Source of the DNA: Lineus longissimus
Taxonomy: Eukaryota; Nemertea; Pilidiophora; Heteronemertea; Lineidae
Assembly (NCBI RefSeq): GCF_910592395.1
Contig: NC_088322.1
Coordinates: forward strand, 4,337,431-4,401,430
Reading direction: 5' to 3'
DNA: 64,000 nt
Positions 9,892-18,153 of this stretch are shown here, piece after piece. The notes under the pieces were generated by a model that was not told the origin of the DNA, did no database searches, and saw nothing but the letters and a program-made list of their open reading frames with translations. The translations under genes were made by a program, and so were the position numbers. Each line of letters begins with the position of its first letter. Position 1 is the first letter of the stretch.

Positions 9892-10832
9892 TTAGAAAAT
9901 CAGTTCAAATTGTTCTTCCTCATGTTCATTGGGATCGTAGAGAAGTTGTTTAGGGCAAATCATATAACCACGCGTTGTTCTCATTGTGGTGAATTTTAAG
10001 GCGTACTGGTGTTCGAGAATGCCTAAGTCTTTGTCATCAAAATAAAGATTTGTACGCTTCGTATAAACGTAATTTTGTGGTGTCTTGCCGACGTCAATTT
10101 TATATATCTTAGAAGCGTGTTCAGTAATGTGTGGATACATAAGAGATATCCTTTCCATGTTGTCATAGAACATTTCAATGTCTTTTTTGGCTTCCTGCAG
10201 GCGGCCTTTCTTCAGAGGTACAGATTTAGGAGTCGTTGATGTTGCAGTGTGTTTACATGAATATGCGCCGGTGCAGTGTGTACGTATGACATATCTGGCA
10301 TATTCGATAGATCCACACACAGTATAATGTTCCAGGCTAACTGCACGATTTTGTGCGGAACATATTTCAAACAGTTTACTCGCATTATAAACGGTATTGT
10401 TGTTTTCGTCGTTGCAAGGTCCGCAATACACGTCGGGGTCCGTGTCGTCACGTGCGGGTAGGTTATTAACGTGTTGAACAACACCTTTGCCATTTTCATT
10501 TTTTTCCAGAAAATACATGGAGTTTTGTTTGAAATTCCTAGATCGTGGATTCGTATATGCAAGAAGATGTGTCATAACAGTCGTGTCAATCGGATTGTCG
10601 TAGCTCTCCCATGCATACGGGTAAGTGCTAACAGTGTAGTATAGGATTTTATCGCGTGTGTGACGAACACGTCCAAGCAGTTGAACAACATCGTATACTG
10701 AAGGACCTTGTTTAACCATTTTTGCGAAGAGAAAGGCGCAATGAAAGTGTCCCTTTATATCGATAGAAACACCAACCGACATCGAAGTGTTACAAATGAG
10801 AACGTCGACTTGACACATGTCGTAATCATCAC
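9892..10832 (-). pseudogene. Primase-helicase C-terminal fragment (broken second copy)
   Basis: This matches residues from MCQVDVLICNTSMSVG to the C-terminus of the intact protein at 27750-31157, almost without change. It includes SF2 helicase motif VI (QLLGRVRH). The N-terminal two thirds are missing here. At about 10832 the sequence flips to a plus-strand piece of the same gene, with a short shared word (taatca) at the join. An ORF of 308 codons remains open from an internal ATG, but it lacks the Walker A and B motifs and the primase domain, so it cannot be an active helicase. A truncated product is possible but not supported by anything else. Confidence 0.8.
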
Positions 10833-11136
10833 AGCCCTCGTAAACTTCTCACACGTCCTTGGCCAAATAAGGGCTTCAACCATGAAACAGGAACAACAAA
10901 CAAATGTGCATGACATGTTATCGCCTGCAGCGCGTAAAAGTCGTCAGCGACGAGACCGTAAATCACTTACGCCAACACTCATCAATGTTACACGTTCAGA
11001 CAAGGAACCGATATTTACCGAAATCGTTGACGACGACAAGGTCATGCGACGTATATATCAATCACTATTTAATGAAAAGAAGAAAATTGTTATTTATTGT
11101 TCCACCAAAACAAAGGTCCTCCAAGTAAAGCGAGAC
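10833..11136 (+). pseudogene. Inverted middle fragment of the primase-helicase gene
   Basis: In plus-strand reading this encodes the helicase segment starting ALVNFSHVLGQIRAS and ending at VLQVKRD. It corresponds to 29085 down to 28787 of the intact copy, so it is inverted relative to the neighbouring fragment at 9892-10832. At 11136/11137 it joins, without a gap, to a minus-strand piece of a histidine ammonia-lyase gene, with a GTCTCGC-like word shared at the join. Confidence 0.75.
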
Positions 11137-11296
11137 GACAGCAATACCTCGTTTGTCAACGCAGAAATCGCAGTAGCTTGTTCCAACAAGTGAAATGCAC
11201 GTTCAACAGCTTCGGCACCGAGCAAAGTGGCAAACTGTGTACCGTTGATTAGAGATAATCCCTCCTTTGCTTCCAATTGAATCGGTTTCAGATCAT
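11137..11296 (-). pseudogene. Histidine ammonia-lyase (HAL) gene fragment 1
   Basis: The minus-strand frame reads [19 protein letters not shown] and then a segment ending [12 protein letters not shown]. This is the conserved HAL/PAL aromatic ammonia-lyase stretch just after the Ala-Ser-Gly MIO active site (family form: KEGLALINGTQ ... A..ALT.EVL). The active-site triad itself is not in the fragment. HAL converts histidine to urocanate and ammonia and is a cellular enzyme, not a known herpesvirus gene. The fragment is flanked by a helicase piece on one side and unrelated sequence on the other. The next part of the same enzyme lies at 14641-15206 on the opposite strand. Confidence 0.75.
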
Positions 11297-11300
11297 ACGC

Positions 11301-11563
11301 TGTGGAGTTGGTGAAATTTGTCAAAGGTCTGCGTGAATTCGTTGGAGATGAAATCAGTGATAAATACTTCTCGCGGTATATTTTCCCGCGACAACTTTGT
11401 GTTGGAAACAAATACAGCGGAAGACGACGTAGCAAACGAAAATGACGTTTCTGACACAGCAACAGATTCTATCGATGACAGCGAATACGAGTCTAATACA
11501 GACATTGAAATGGAAACTATAGTGACACTCGCAAACTGTCCAAATCCAGTGTTTATTCCGTAG
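11301..11563 (+). pseudogene. C-terminal fragment of an unknown acidic protein
   Basis: Two overlapping plus-strand frames look coding. The first, about 11301-11445, includes [19 protein letters not shown]. The second runs to TAG at 11561-11563 and includes an acidic stretch ([20 protein letters not shown]). They probably belong to one reading frame with a shift near 11360. There is no start codon in context and no recognised family. It sits between the HAL fragment and the primase fragment inside the rearranged block. Confidence 0.35.
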
Positions 11564-11958
11564 ACAACTCTCTGAGGCGACGATCTAACACCTTGTCTAT
11601 TTCTCTCCTCGCAGCATTAACACGATCCAAAGCTTCTTGTGATACATCGATTTGGGCATCCAGATCAAAGTACAACCTGGTAACGTTATTTACCTCTAGA
11701 ACTTCGTATATGTGGGGGTCTTTCTTATGGAAAACATTATACCTATCGCTGCTTAGTACTTTAGAGTTTGGTTTTCTTTTCAGAGTGAAAAAAAACTTTG
11801 GCACCTGTTTTTCTACTGAGATCTTCAGAAATAACTTTGCCGCTACATGAACTTATAGCATTCGATTGGGATTTGAACCGTCTCACTTCGAAGTTTTCGC
11901 AGTACTTGTCGGTATACACCTCAGTGTCGCCGTCACTCCTACACTCAGATGATGCCAT
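11553..11958 (-). pseudogene. N-terminal fragment of a second, divergent archaeo-eukaryotic-type primase
   Basis: The frame starts at ATG 11958 (MASSECRSDGDTEVYTDKY). It shifts at a run of eight A/T bases near 11790-11797 and continues with VTRLYFDLDAQIDVS. TRLYFDLD matches the first catalytic motif (hhhDhE/D) of archaeo-eukaryotic primases and aligns with TRLYFDLEW in the intact primase-helicase, but the surrounding residues differ, so this is a paralogue and not another copy. The frame ends at TAA 11553-11555, right at a junction with the plus-strand fragment. The remaining primase and helicase domains are absent. Confidence 0.55.
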
Positions 11959-12152
11959 CCTTGTATATCGCTGTGTCAGGAAAGGTTGCAAAAGTTGGTG
12001 TGTCCGACTTCTACCTCATATGAAATATTTGTACAGATTTGCCCGCGTGTTTTTCAAATCAATCAATCACATCCGTGTACGAAAATCTGGACTTTGAAAT
12101 TTTTCACACATTTACACAACAAATTCAACAAAAATTTGGACTTTCGCACATA

Positions 12153-12389
12153 CTAAAATGACGTTTTCATCTTTTTGATGTGTTTCTTCGACCGTATCGG
12201 GTGTGCATACCTGGGCTTTTGGAAAACCACGTTCTTGTATTTCTCGTTCAAATATCGATTTTTCGAATCACCGCTATTACCACCGCCGCTACCACTTACA
12301 TTGCATTTTTCATGCTTCTTTGGTTGCGATGGCTTTGGTTTCTTGCTACCACCACCACCTTTTGCGGTTGATTTATTCTGAGACTCCAT
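12153..12389 (-). CDS. Small basic, glycine/lysine-rich protein
   Basis: This 78-aa ORF starts at ATG 12389 (MESQNKSTAKGGGGSKKPK). The N-terminal half is Gly/Lys/Pro/Ser-rich and the C-terminal half is basic (RSKKHIKKMKTSF). There is no membrane segment. The composition suggests a nucleic-acid-binding or virion-core peptide, but that is inference. It lies just downstream of, and on the same strand as, the 12496-13365 gene. Short simple-sequence proteins can be chance ORFs, so confidence is moderate. Confidence 0.5.
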   Translation of the reverse strand: MESQNKSTAKGGGGSKKPKPSQPKKHEKCNVSGSGGGNSGDSKNRYLNEKYKNVVFQKPRYAHPIRSKKHIKKMKTSF

Positions 12390-12495
12390 TTCAATTTTTT
12401 ATATTTTCAAAAATATAATCGACCTTCTACTTGGACAAAAATATGACAAAATTTCATTTTTAGCTAATATAATAATTTTGTTTTATTACATCAAT

Positions 12496-13365
12496 TTACA
12501 ATACACCATTGTAATACAAATCTTTAAAATTTACACCACTATTCTCAATGTCTCTGCAGAAGTTGCATATCATGTCTCTGTACATCGGACACACTACACT
12601 GAACGCATTGTCTGTGTATTCGTTGACTTTTCGTATGAATGCTGCTACAAAATCGTAAGGATAAGACGATCCGTATGGACCACCTTTGTCCGACGGTATT
12701 TTTCCGCAAACACGATGACAGAGAATTTCCACTGCTTTGTAGATTCCTTCTTTTAACATTTCGGTGCCGGTTGGAAGAGCCTCTTCGCTTAGATGAACGT
12801 TGAAATATTTCGAGAAAAATAAACGCAGATATTTGTCCGACCGCATTCTATCGCCACATTCTCCTCCACAGCCATCGTGACCATCATCAAACACCTGTAC
12901 ATTCGTCAGCCATTGTGCACATTCGCTTAGAAACATCACGCAATAAGCCAACATATATTTGCTGACTTTATCGTCCACACTCATCAATTTTTCGAATCGT
13001 TCGTGTCTTAGGAAACCGTTAATATTTGCTTCTTTTTTACACATTTTGCTCATTACAAGACGTTTTCGAATCTCATCAGACATCGCCTGTTTGTATTTCC
13101 TACAGTAATTTAACAATTCCATTCGTTTCGCAGCTAGAAAATGTCCTTGAACAACTTGCACTTTAGTAATGTTTGTTTCGCAGTCATTTTCCAAGTCCCA
13201 AGCCATAATACTTAAATCTTGGAACAAATTTATATCACTCGAACTAATCGTGGGAAATCTCTGTGAAACGCAGTCTTTTTCATCCTTCATTTTCCCCGCC
13301 TCATCTTCAACGCCGTATAAACACCGCAGACAACTTTCGATAATATCTTCGGTGATGAGGCTCAT
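12496..13365 (-). CDS. Unknown 289-aa protein
   Basis: The ORF starts at ATG 13365 (MSLITEDIIESCLRCLYG) and ends with TAA near 12496. It contains many cysteines (CLRCLY, CGGECGDR, CHRVCGK) but no clear zinc-finger spacing. There is no signal peptide or membrane span. The intergenic AAGTCC element sits directly upstream of its start (13376-13412), as for several other genes in the window. No family was recognised. Confidence 0.75.
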   Translation of the reverse strand: MSLITEDIIESCLRCLYGVEDEAGKMKDEKDCVSQRFPTISSSDINLFQDLSIMAWDLENDCETNITKVQVVQGHFLAAKRMELLNYCRKYKQAMSDEIRKRLVMSKMCKKEANINGFLRHERFEKLMSVDDKVSKYMLAYCVMFLSECAQWLTNVQVFDDGHDGCGGECGDRMRSDKYLRLFFSKYFNVHLSEEALPTGTEMLKEGIYKAVEILCHRVCGKIPSDKGGPYGSSYPYDFVAAFIRKVNEYTDNAFSVVCPMYRDMICNFCRDIENSGVNFKDLYYNGVL

Positions 13366-13375
13366 ATTTGATATT

Positions 13376-13412
13376 TTCGAAATCGTCGAAAATTTTACAA
13401 GTCCAAAATTCC
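13376..13412. promoter_or_regulatory. AAGTCC element upstream of the 13365 start
   Basis: The stretch holds cgtcgaaaattttacaagtc followed by caaaattcctgttcg. Its TTTTCGAAAATTT core is palindromic. Two further ACTTCC words follow at about 13440-13462. Confidence 0.4.
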
Positions 13413-13608
13413 TGTTCGTGAGTCAAAAATAAAATTTACAACTTCCTTGTTCTTAACTTCCTGATCAAAGAGACAACACTTTTGCAGTTTAAGTCAAGTG
13501 TTTTGACTTAGTGAATGTCCGTAACAGAACACCGAATCGATATATATACGAAAATACTTTTGCTGAGTATTCATATCTCCAACAAATACAAAAATATTTG
13601 TCCGATTT

Positions 13609-13719
13609 TCACTCATCACCATTTTTAACAATTTGCACGACATTCTTACACGGACATTTACTATTTGGAATTTTAGCCTTGATTCGTACCTCTTTCAAAT
13701 GGTCATATCCACTAGCCAT
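13609..13719 (-). CDS. Short ORF overlapping the end of the LicD-like gene
   Basis: A 36-codon frame (MASGYDHLKEVRIKAKIPNS at its start) begins at ATG 13719 inside the last codons of the LicD-like gene, in another frame, and ends at TGA 13609-13611. It includes CPCK. It may be the true C-terminus of the LicD-like protein after a frame slip, a small overlapping gene, or chance. Confidence 0.25.
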   Translation of the reverse strand: MASGYDHLKEVRIKAKIPNSKCPCKNVVQIVKNGDE

Positions 13720-14425
13720 GCATTCTTTCATACTCCATTCCATAGTCGGCCTCCAACACCACGTTCACATTCATCGGAATAGGCACACTATCGCAGATTC
13801 CAAACTTGACACTTTTCAATGGAAACATATCTATTGAGTCTTTAATAGCCATAGCATATCTGGCGTTATAAAAATACACTCTAACACTCTTGTCGACTTT
13901 TTTCTTCAAGAAAAACACGTCCAGCATCGGAAATTTGTATTTCAAGTACCTCTGCATGACTTCACCGTCTCTCTTGAATATTTTCCACTGAAAGGTGCCA
14001 TGGAACCATAAAACGTCAAATGTCTTACTCTTCTTCAAGGCGTCTCTCACTTTCCAACGTTCATCCCACATAATGCTGTTGATATCGTCGTCCCATGGAA
14101 TGACTTGTCCCTCGTGTCTAACGTAATTCATTGCAATAAAAAATCCCTTCTCCTTGAAAAACTCGACAACTTCGCAAAGGAAACTGGTCAATGAATCATG
14201 CACCTTCTTATGTACAGGCTCAAAACCAGGGGCACCTGGATAACACATATTCATCTCTTCCCTTCGCCGTTCAATGTCTTTAACTTTATGTTTTATATCC
14301 ACAGCACTACCATCATTTTTTACTTGTGTAATCCATTTTTCAATTCGCAATGAGAAATCAAAAGCGAATATTATCAATAAACTCAGAGAAACGAGGAACA
14401 AGAAAAATTTTACATTAGCGTGCAT
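13712..14425 (-). CDS. LicD/fukutin-family phosphotransferase-like protein with N-terminal membrane anchor
   Basis: The likely start is ATG 14425 (MHANVKFFLFLVSLSL). Seven in-frame codons upstream belong to antisense helicase sequence. Residues about 5-25 form a signal-anchor, giving a type II topology with a lumenal catalytic domain. The signature GQVIPWDDDIN near residues 102-112 is the LicD acidic motif (family form G..IPWDDD.D), and later PMLDVFF and FPLKSVKFG...VPIP fit the conserved LicD/fukutin C-terminal blocks. Family members transfer phosphocholine, ribitol-phosphate or related groups onto glycans; the substrate here is unknown. The upstream region has been replaced by a helicase/HAL rearrangement at 14426, so its own promoter may be lost. 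Confidence 0.7.
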   Translation of the reverse strand: MHANVKFFLFLVSLSLLIIFAFDFSLRIEKWITQVKNDGSAVDIKHKVKDIERRREEMNMCYPGAPGFEPVHKKVHDSLTSFLCEVVEFFKEKGFFIAMNYVRHEGQVIPWDDDINSIMWDERWKVRDALKKSKTFDVLWFHGTFQWKIFKRDGEVMQRYLKYKFPMLDVFFLKKKVDKSVRVYFYNARYAMAIKDSIDMFPLKSVKFGICDSVPIPMNVNVVLEADYGMEYERMHG

Positions 14426-14640
14426 AGGTACGGGCAAGACAACCAAAACGCTTCAGTTTATATGTAAGAAAATTGTCGAAAAGAAATATATTAAACGTGC
14501 TCTTGTTATAACCCCACGTATTTCCTTAAATGAAGAAATTGGAGAAAACGTTAAGGAGTACATTTCAGCAGAAAAAAACACGTACCAGGAAGAACTGTCC
14601 TAACCTTAAGATTTGCGTTCTCGACGGAAAACGTGCGCTT
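14426..14640 (+). pseudogene. Inverted Walker-A fragment of the primase-helicase gene
   Basis: The plus-strand reading begins within the helicase Walker A (IGTGKTTKTLQF) and runs to CVLDGKRA. It corresponds to 29522 down to about 29310 of the intact copy. A run of seven A at about 14573-14579, against six in the intact gene, shifts the frame. It begins exactly one base after the start codon of the LicD-like gene on the other strand and joins HAL fragment 2 at 14640/14641. Confidence 0.75.
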
Positions 14641-15206
14641 GAAAGAAGCCACGACAAATGCGATAGAGTACAAGATGCTTACAGTATTCGGTGTGTGCCT
14701 CAAGTTCATGGTGTTTTGTACGAGAAGGTGATGCAGGTTAGGAAAACACTCGATACCGAGTTGAACAGCGCTACAGATAATCCCTGATCATGGGGAACGG
14801 TAAATTCATATCTGCGGGTAATTTCCACGGTCAGTACGTGGCCAATGCTGTAGATGAGTTGACTTTGGCAGTTCACGAATTGGGATCGATTAGCGAGAAA
14901 AGGTGTGAACGGTTGAATGACAGCGCCTATAGCAATGGGTTACCGGCTTTCCTGACAAATAAAGGTGGATTGAACTCTGGCACAATGATCGTTCACGTCA
15001 CTGCCACGGCGTTGGTTGCTGAAAATAGAACCCTGTGTACGCCGGCTTGTGCCCATACGATTCCTAGCAGCGGTGGTACTGAAGGTCACGTTTCAATGGG
15101 TGCGTGGGGTTCTCGCAAGTGTTTGTTGGTGTTGGATAACGTCAAAAATATCTTGGCAGCTGAGTTGTTGTGTGCATGCAAAGCGCTATATATTAGGAGA
15201 CCTTGA
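14641..15206 (+). pseudogene. Histidine ammonia-lyase (HAL) gene fragment 2, C-terminal part
   Basis: Two plus-strand frames are recognisable. The first contains DAYSIRCVPQVHGV and TELNSATDNP; the second contains SAGNFHGQYVANAVDELT, SGLPAFL-like NGLPAFLTNKGGLNSG, and GGTEGHVSMGAWGSRK. These are hallmark blocks of HAL (family: Q D.Y.LRC.PQVHG, ELNS.TDNP, GGNFHG, GGLNSG, E.HVSMG). The frame breaks at 14787, in a run of three C. The sequence ends with a stop after LYIRRP at 15206, about where the HAL core ends. Bases 11137-11296 carry the preceding part of the enzyme on the other strand, so one HAL sequence has been split and partly inverted. Confidence 0.8.
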
Positions 15207-15219
15207 AGACAACTCCAAC

Positions 15220-15355
15220 AAGTCCACATTTGTTGAGTTGTTTTTCGTGAAAATTAACTGAACTACCAAACAAATATTATTCGAAAATTTGTAAGTCCTC
15301 ATATTTGTTGAGTTAATTATAGGCGAAAAATAACTCAACTACGGAACAAATTTTG
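15220..15355. repeat. TTGTTGAGTTAATTTTCG dispersed motif cluster
   Basis: The gap between HAL fragment 2 and the RING gene holds repeated words: catttgttgagttg, cgtgaaaattaactgaac, atttgttgagttaatt and aaataactcaac. Similar words recur at 16489-16560, 16790-16815 and 52990-53025. Function is unknown. Confidence 0.5.
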
Positions 15356-15465
15356 CACACTGATAAAAGATGTGATCTATGAATAAAAGATGTGAGAACA
15401 TATTAAAAAATTATTGATTTTGATTTATTTTATTTTCCTGACGGTTTATTACACAAATATTTTGC

Positions 15466-16404
15466 TCACATTTTAACTTTGCAGTACGGGCAAGTGTCTT
15501 TGCCAGAGTTTTTTACCCAAGATTCGAAACATTCTACATGAAACACGTGTTTGTTTTCACAAAATACTTTATCAATGTCATTATTGTCTTTTGCTGTTGC
15601 TGTTGTATCAGCATCAACTGCAGGCTCGTCTGTGAAATCAGCTAGACATATGGAACACGTTTCCGGATTAACAAACTCTATGGCATCACCACCTTCATTC
15701 AACTGTTTTTTACACCTTGTTTTAACATTTTCGATGATTTTAATTTTGTGTTCGTTGCTTTTCTGCACAGACACTAATATAGACATACTGTCAATTACAG
15801 TAAAGGGTACAAAAACAAATACATCGCTTGTAAATGCTGCATATGGACCACGTGTTTGTAATAAATGAAGGGTGATTCTAAAAAAGTCGTTCATCGCCTG
15901 TATGGGAATGTTCCCACAGAATTTGCGAAGTTCACCGTCGCTGTCGTCTTTGAGAGTTGGTTTGTGGCTTGAAATCACTGTGAAATTGACTGTATCGTCT
16001 ACACCCTCGAATCCCATGAAATGATTGTGAAATATTCTGTTGTCTCTTGAAGGGCACACTTTCATCACTTCGACGGTATACTTGTTATCTATTTCTGGAT
16101 GGGGTAGAATATACATTGCAATGCAACCACTGTCATTCGTAGTTGTAAACGTTTCGCACAATTTTCGACACATATCGTTGGCACAGAAAGATTGTCCTTT
16201 TTGTAGAATGACGATTTTCAATAGTGTACGCCGGAGAGCTATTACATCTATAATATCGTGGCTTGTGCTGATCAACAGTTGCACGTGGCTTTCGTTCTTT
16301 ATATACGGTGAGAAATCATCGTTGGTGTCGTTCATCAGGTACTGTATCATGTGTACGAGTTGTTCTGTCACAACATGATTGATTTTTACTTGTAGTTCTG
16401 CCAT
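15466..16404 (-). CDS. RING-H2 finger protein, probable E3 ubiquitin ligase
   Basis: This 312-aa protein starts at ATG 16404 (MAELQVKINHVVTEQ). Residues about 250-310 form a C-terminal RING finger: C-x2-C (CSIC), an acidic insert, then a C-x-H-x-F-H-x2-C segment (CENKHVFHVEC) and C-x2-C (CPYC). The rest shows no known domain. Malacoherpesviruses are known to encode several RING proteins. The role is inferred as ubiquitin transfer to host or viral targets. A second, broken zinc-finger frame lies just upstream at 16515-16751. Confidence 0.8.
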   Translation of the reverse strand: MAELQVKINHVVTEQLVHMIQYLMNDTNDDFSPYIKNESHVQLLISTSHDIIDVIALRRTLLKIVILQKGQSFCANDMCRKLCETFTTTNDSGCIAMYILPHPEIDNKYTVEVMKVCPSRDNRIFHNHFMGFEGVDDTVNFTVISSHKPTLKDDSDGELRKFCGNIPIQAMNDFFRITLHLLQTRGPYAAFTSDVFVFVPFTVIDSMSILVSVQKSNEHKIKIIENVKTRCKKQLNEGGDAIEFVNPETCSICLADFTDEPAVDADTTATAKDNNDIDKVFCENKHVFHVECFESWVKNSGKDTCPYCKVKM

Positions 16405-16514
16405 ACTAACGATGGTGAATCGATGACTGATTTCATACGTTATGTGTTGTTGTACCCGTCGCCATACACTATAAATACTTTATTTTTGTTACATTTGTTG
16501 GGCCAATGCGAAAG

Positions 16515-16751
16515 TTAACTGAACAAATCTGACTTAGTCTTTTTTCCACACAACAAATTTGTTGCCAAGTCACGAAGTTCAACTACAAACGCATTTCCAA
16601 GCGCCTTATCACAAGATTTACATTTGTACACGTCGCCGTCTTTCCATTCCAAAGTAGCTTTGTAGACACACTGCGCGCAGATAGTGTTTTCGCAGCAATG
16701 AATGAAAAATCCTGCTGTGTGTGGGAAAATGAATTGGCCGCTATATATACA
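16515..16751 (-). pseudogene. 5'-truncated cysteine-rich (RING-like) fragment
   Basis: A minus-strand frame, open between TAG 16752-16754 and TAA 16515-16517, encodes about 78 residues with no ATG near its start. It has regularly spaced cysteines and a histidine (HCCENTICAQC, later YKCKSC), like the second half of a RING or similar zinc finger. A TATATATA run lies at its upstream edge. It reads as the 3' remnant of a zinc-finger gene, though a spliced or non-ATG-started product cannot be excluded. Confidence 0.45.
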
Positions 16752-16832
16752 CTACGCGGGGGTTAATGTGTTTTTTGTTCAAGTATTTGGTGAAAATTAA
16801 CTCAACAAATTTTTTAGAAACACACCTGTTAT

Positions 16833-17780
16833 TCACATAACTGAACTGAAGGAGGTAGAATCACTTTCACTGTCAGAAACACACGATGATAAATGCCTCC
16901 TCCGTTTGGTGTTTGTAGCATTTGGCAGTTTTCCTAATTTGCATTTGCAGGAATGTTCCTGTTGATTGACATATCCGTTTCTGCTCTGAATTTGAAAATG
17001 AATTCGTGCAGCCATCCAACGGTAGATGTGATTTTTCCTGGATCGTGAAAATATATTCCTTTCGCTGTCAATTGTATACTCCATATCAAACAAGGGGTGG
17101 GTGACGGTTCCTGTAGCTGGATCGCACACATTTACGTTTGTTAACGGGACAATACATTTCATGCACGATAGGTAGTACAAATTACGTTTTATTTTCATGT
17201 CGACGTCGTACTGGAACCAACGACAGAGGAATTTGGTGCTTTCCGGTGCCAAGTGGTCCACGAAAAGAATATTGGCCTCTGAAATGATCCATCTAACGTC
17301 AATGTCAGTTTCATAGTTTGATTCGGTGATATCGGCACGTGAAACGGTTACCGCTGATTTCTTAGCTTCATTCAATTGTAGAGGAATTGTTTCGTATTGT
17401 TGGTAGCAGTCTTCTGGAACATTTTCATCGTCATTTTCGCCGTCAGAATATTCCAGATAGACTATAGACGAGGCCTCTTCGGTATCTTCGGTATCATTGA
17501 TCTTGTAATTGTGGTTCACCACGGTTTGTAGTGAATCGGTATAAATTGCATCACCTTCACTGTTCATGTCAACTTTGACTTCAATTTCGCCACATGAAGT
17601 CTGGAGATAAAGCATGTGGATAGGAATGTTCATTCGATTATCTCGAAGCATTTTCACAAAAGTTTTTCCAGTTTCGGATGTCATATTTTCTCTATTTGCA
17701 AAAACAACGGTAGCGAAGAGTTTCTCATCGCCATTCACTTCTTCGAAGCAAGAGAGTGGTATTTGACTTGTAGCCGCCAT
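16833..17780 (-). CDS. Unknown 315-aa protein
   Basis: I place the start at ATG 17780 (MAATSQIPLSCFEEVNG) because it has a strong context (aacATGG); the frame extends nine codons upstream without an ATG. The protein has an acidic middle (SDGENDDENVPED) and a cysteine/basic region before a serine-rich tail (SCKCKLGKL, then SDSESDSTSFSS). There is no membrane segment and no recognised domain. It faces the plus-strand glycoprotein gene beginning at 17911. Confidence 0.75.
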   Translation of the reverse strand: MAATSQIPLSCFEEVNGDEKLFATVVFANRENMTSETGKTFVKMLRDNRMNIPIHMLYLQTSCGEIEVKVDMNSEGDAIYTDSLQTVVNHNYKINDTEDTEEASSIVYLEYSDGENDDENVPEDCYQQYETIPLQLNEAKKSAVTVSRADITESNYETDIDVRWIISEANILFVDHLAPESTKFLCRWFQYDVDMKIKRNLYYLSCMKCIVPLTNVNVCDPATGTVTHPLFDMEYTIDSERNIFSRSRKNHIYRWMAARIHFQIQSRNGYVNQQEHSCKCKLGKLPNATNTKRRRHLSSCVSDSESDSTSFSSVM

Positions 17781-17910
17781 GTTATCCCAGATCAAAAAAT
17801 CTGTCAATTTGGAATTATGATGTGAGTGAAATTGGGAAGAATTTTTGTATCTGGTGAAATATATAAATGTAAAATGTATAATAAAATGCGTTTATCGTAC
17901 GAATGCAAAC

Positions 17911-18153
17911 ATGTCTCTTCTTATAATGTTATATTGTTGTTGCAGTTTGATATTTTCTACATGTTTTGCTGCATTACCTAGTCCCGTGGTGGAAATCGAT
18001 TTTAAAATTCCACAGAATAAGGCACCGGTACTCAACTTTTCGATAAATGTTCTTTCGATAGGAAAGACGATGAATATCGAACCACGAGTATCAGTTTATT
18101 TCCACTTGATACGAATCACAGAGAAAACTACGTGGGGTCTGCAGTATACCTAA
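17911..18153 (+). CDS. Large membrane glycoprotein, piece 1 (signal peptide), frame broken
   Basis: ATG 17911 opens MSLLIMLYCCCSLIFSTCF, a clear signal peptide followed by a mature start at about AALPS. The frame continues to a TAA at 18151-18153. The next piece (18132-20753) has no ATG start and its frame is open back to about 18022, so the two probably belong to one gene with a frame break between about 18020 and 18130. Either the break is a real mutation or a sequencing error; I cannot tell which. Confidence 0.6.
   Translation: MSLLIMLYCCCSLIFSTCFAALPSPVVEIDFKIPQNKAPVLNFSINVLSIGKTMNIEPRVSVYFHLIRITEKTTWGLQYT

Larger units (their letters stand above)
9053..10832 (+). repeat. Large direct duplication, copy 1 (partner 26909-28690)
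   Basis: About 1.78 kb is nearly identical, in the same orientation, to 26909-28690. It covers the inverted-repeat element (9110-9688), an AT-rich spacer and the C-terminal third of the primase-helicase gene. Differences seen are scattered single bases and short indels. The match stops at about 10832, where copy 1 switches to an inverted helicase segment while copy 2 continues into the full gene. So few differences suggest a recent duplication or ongoing recombination. Confidence 0.85.
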
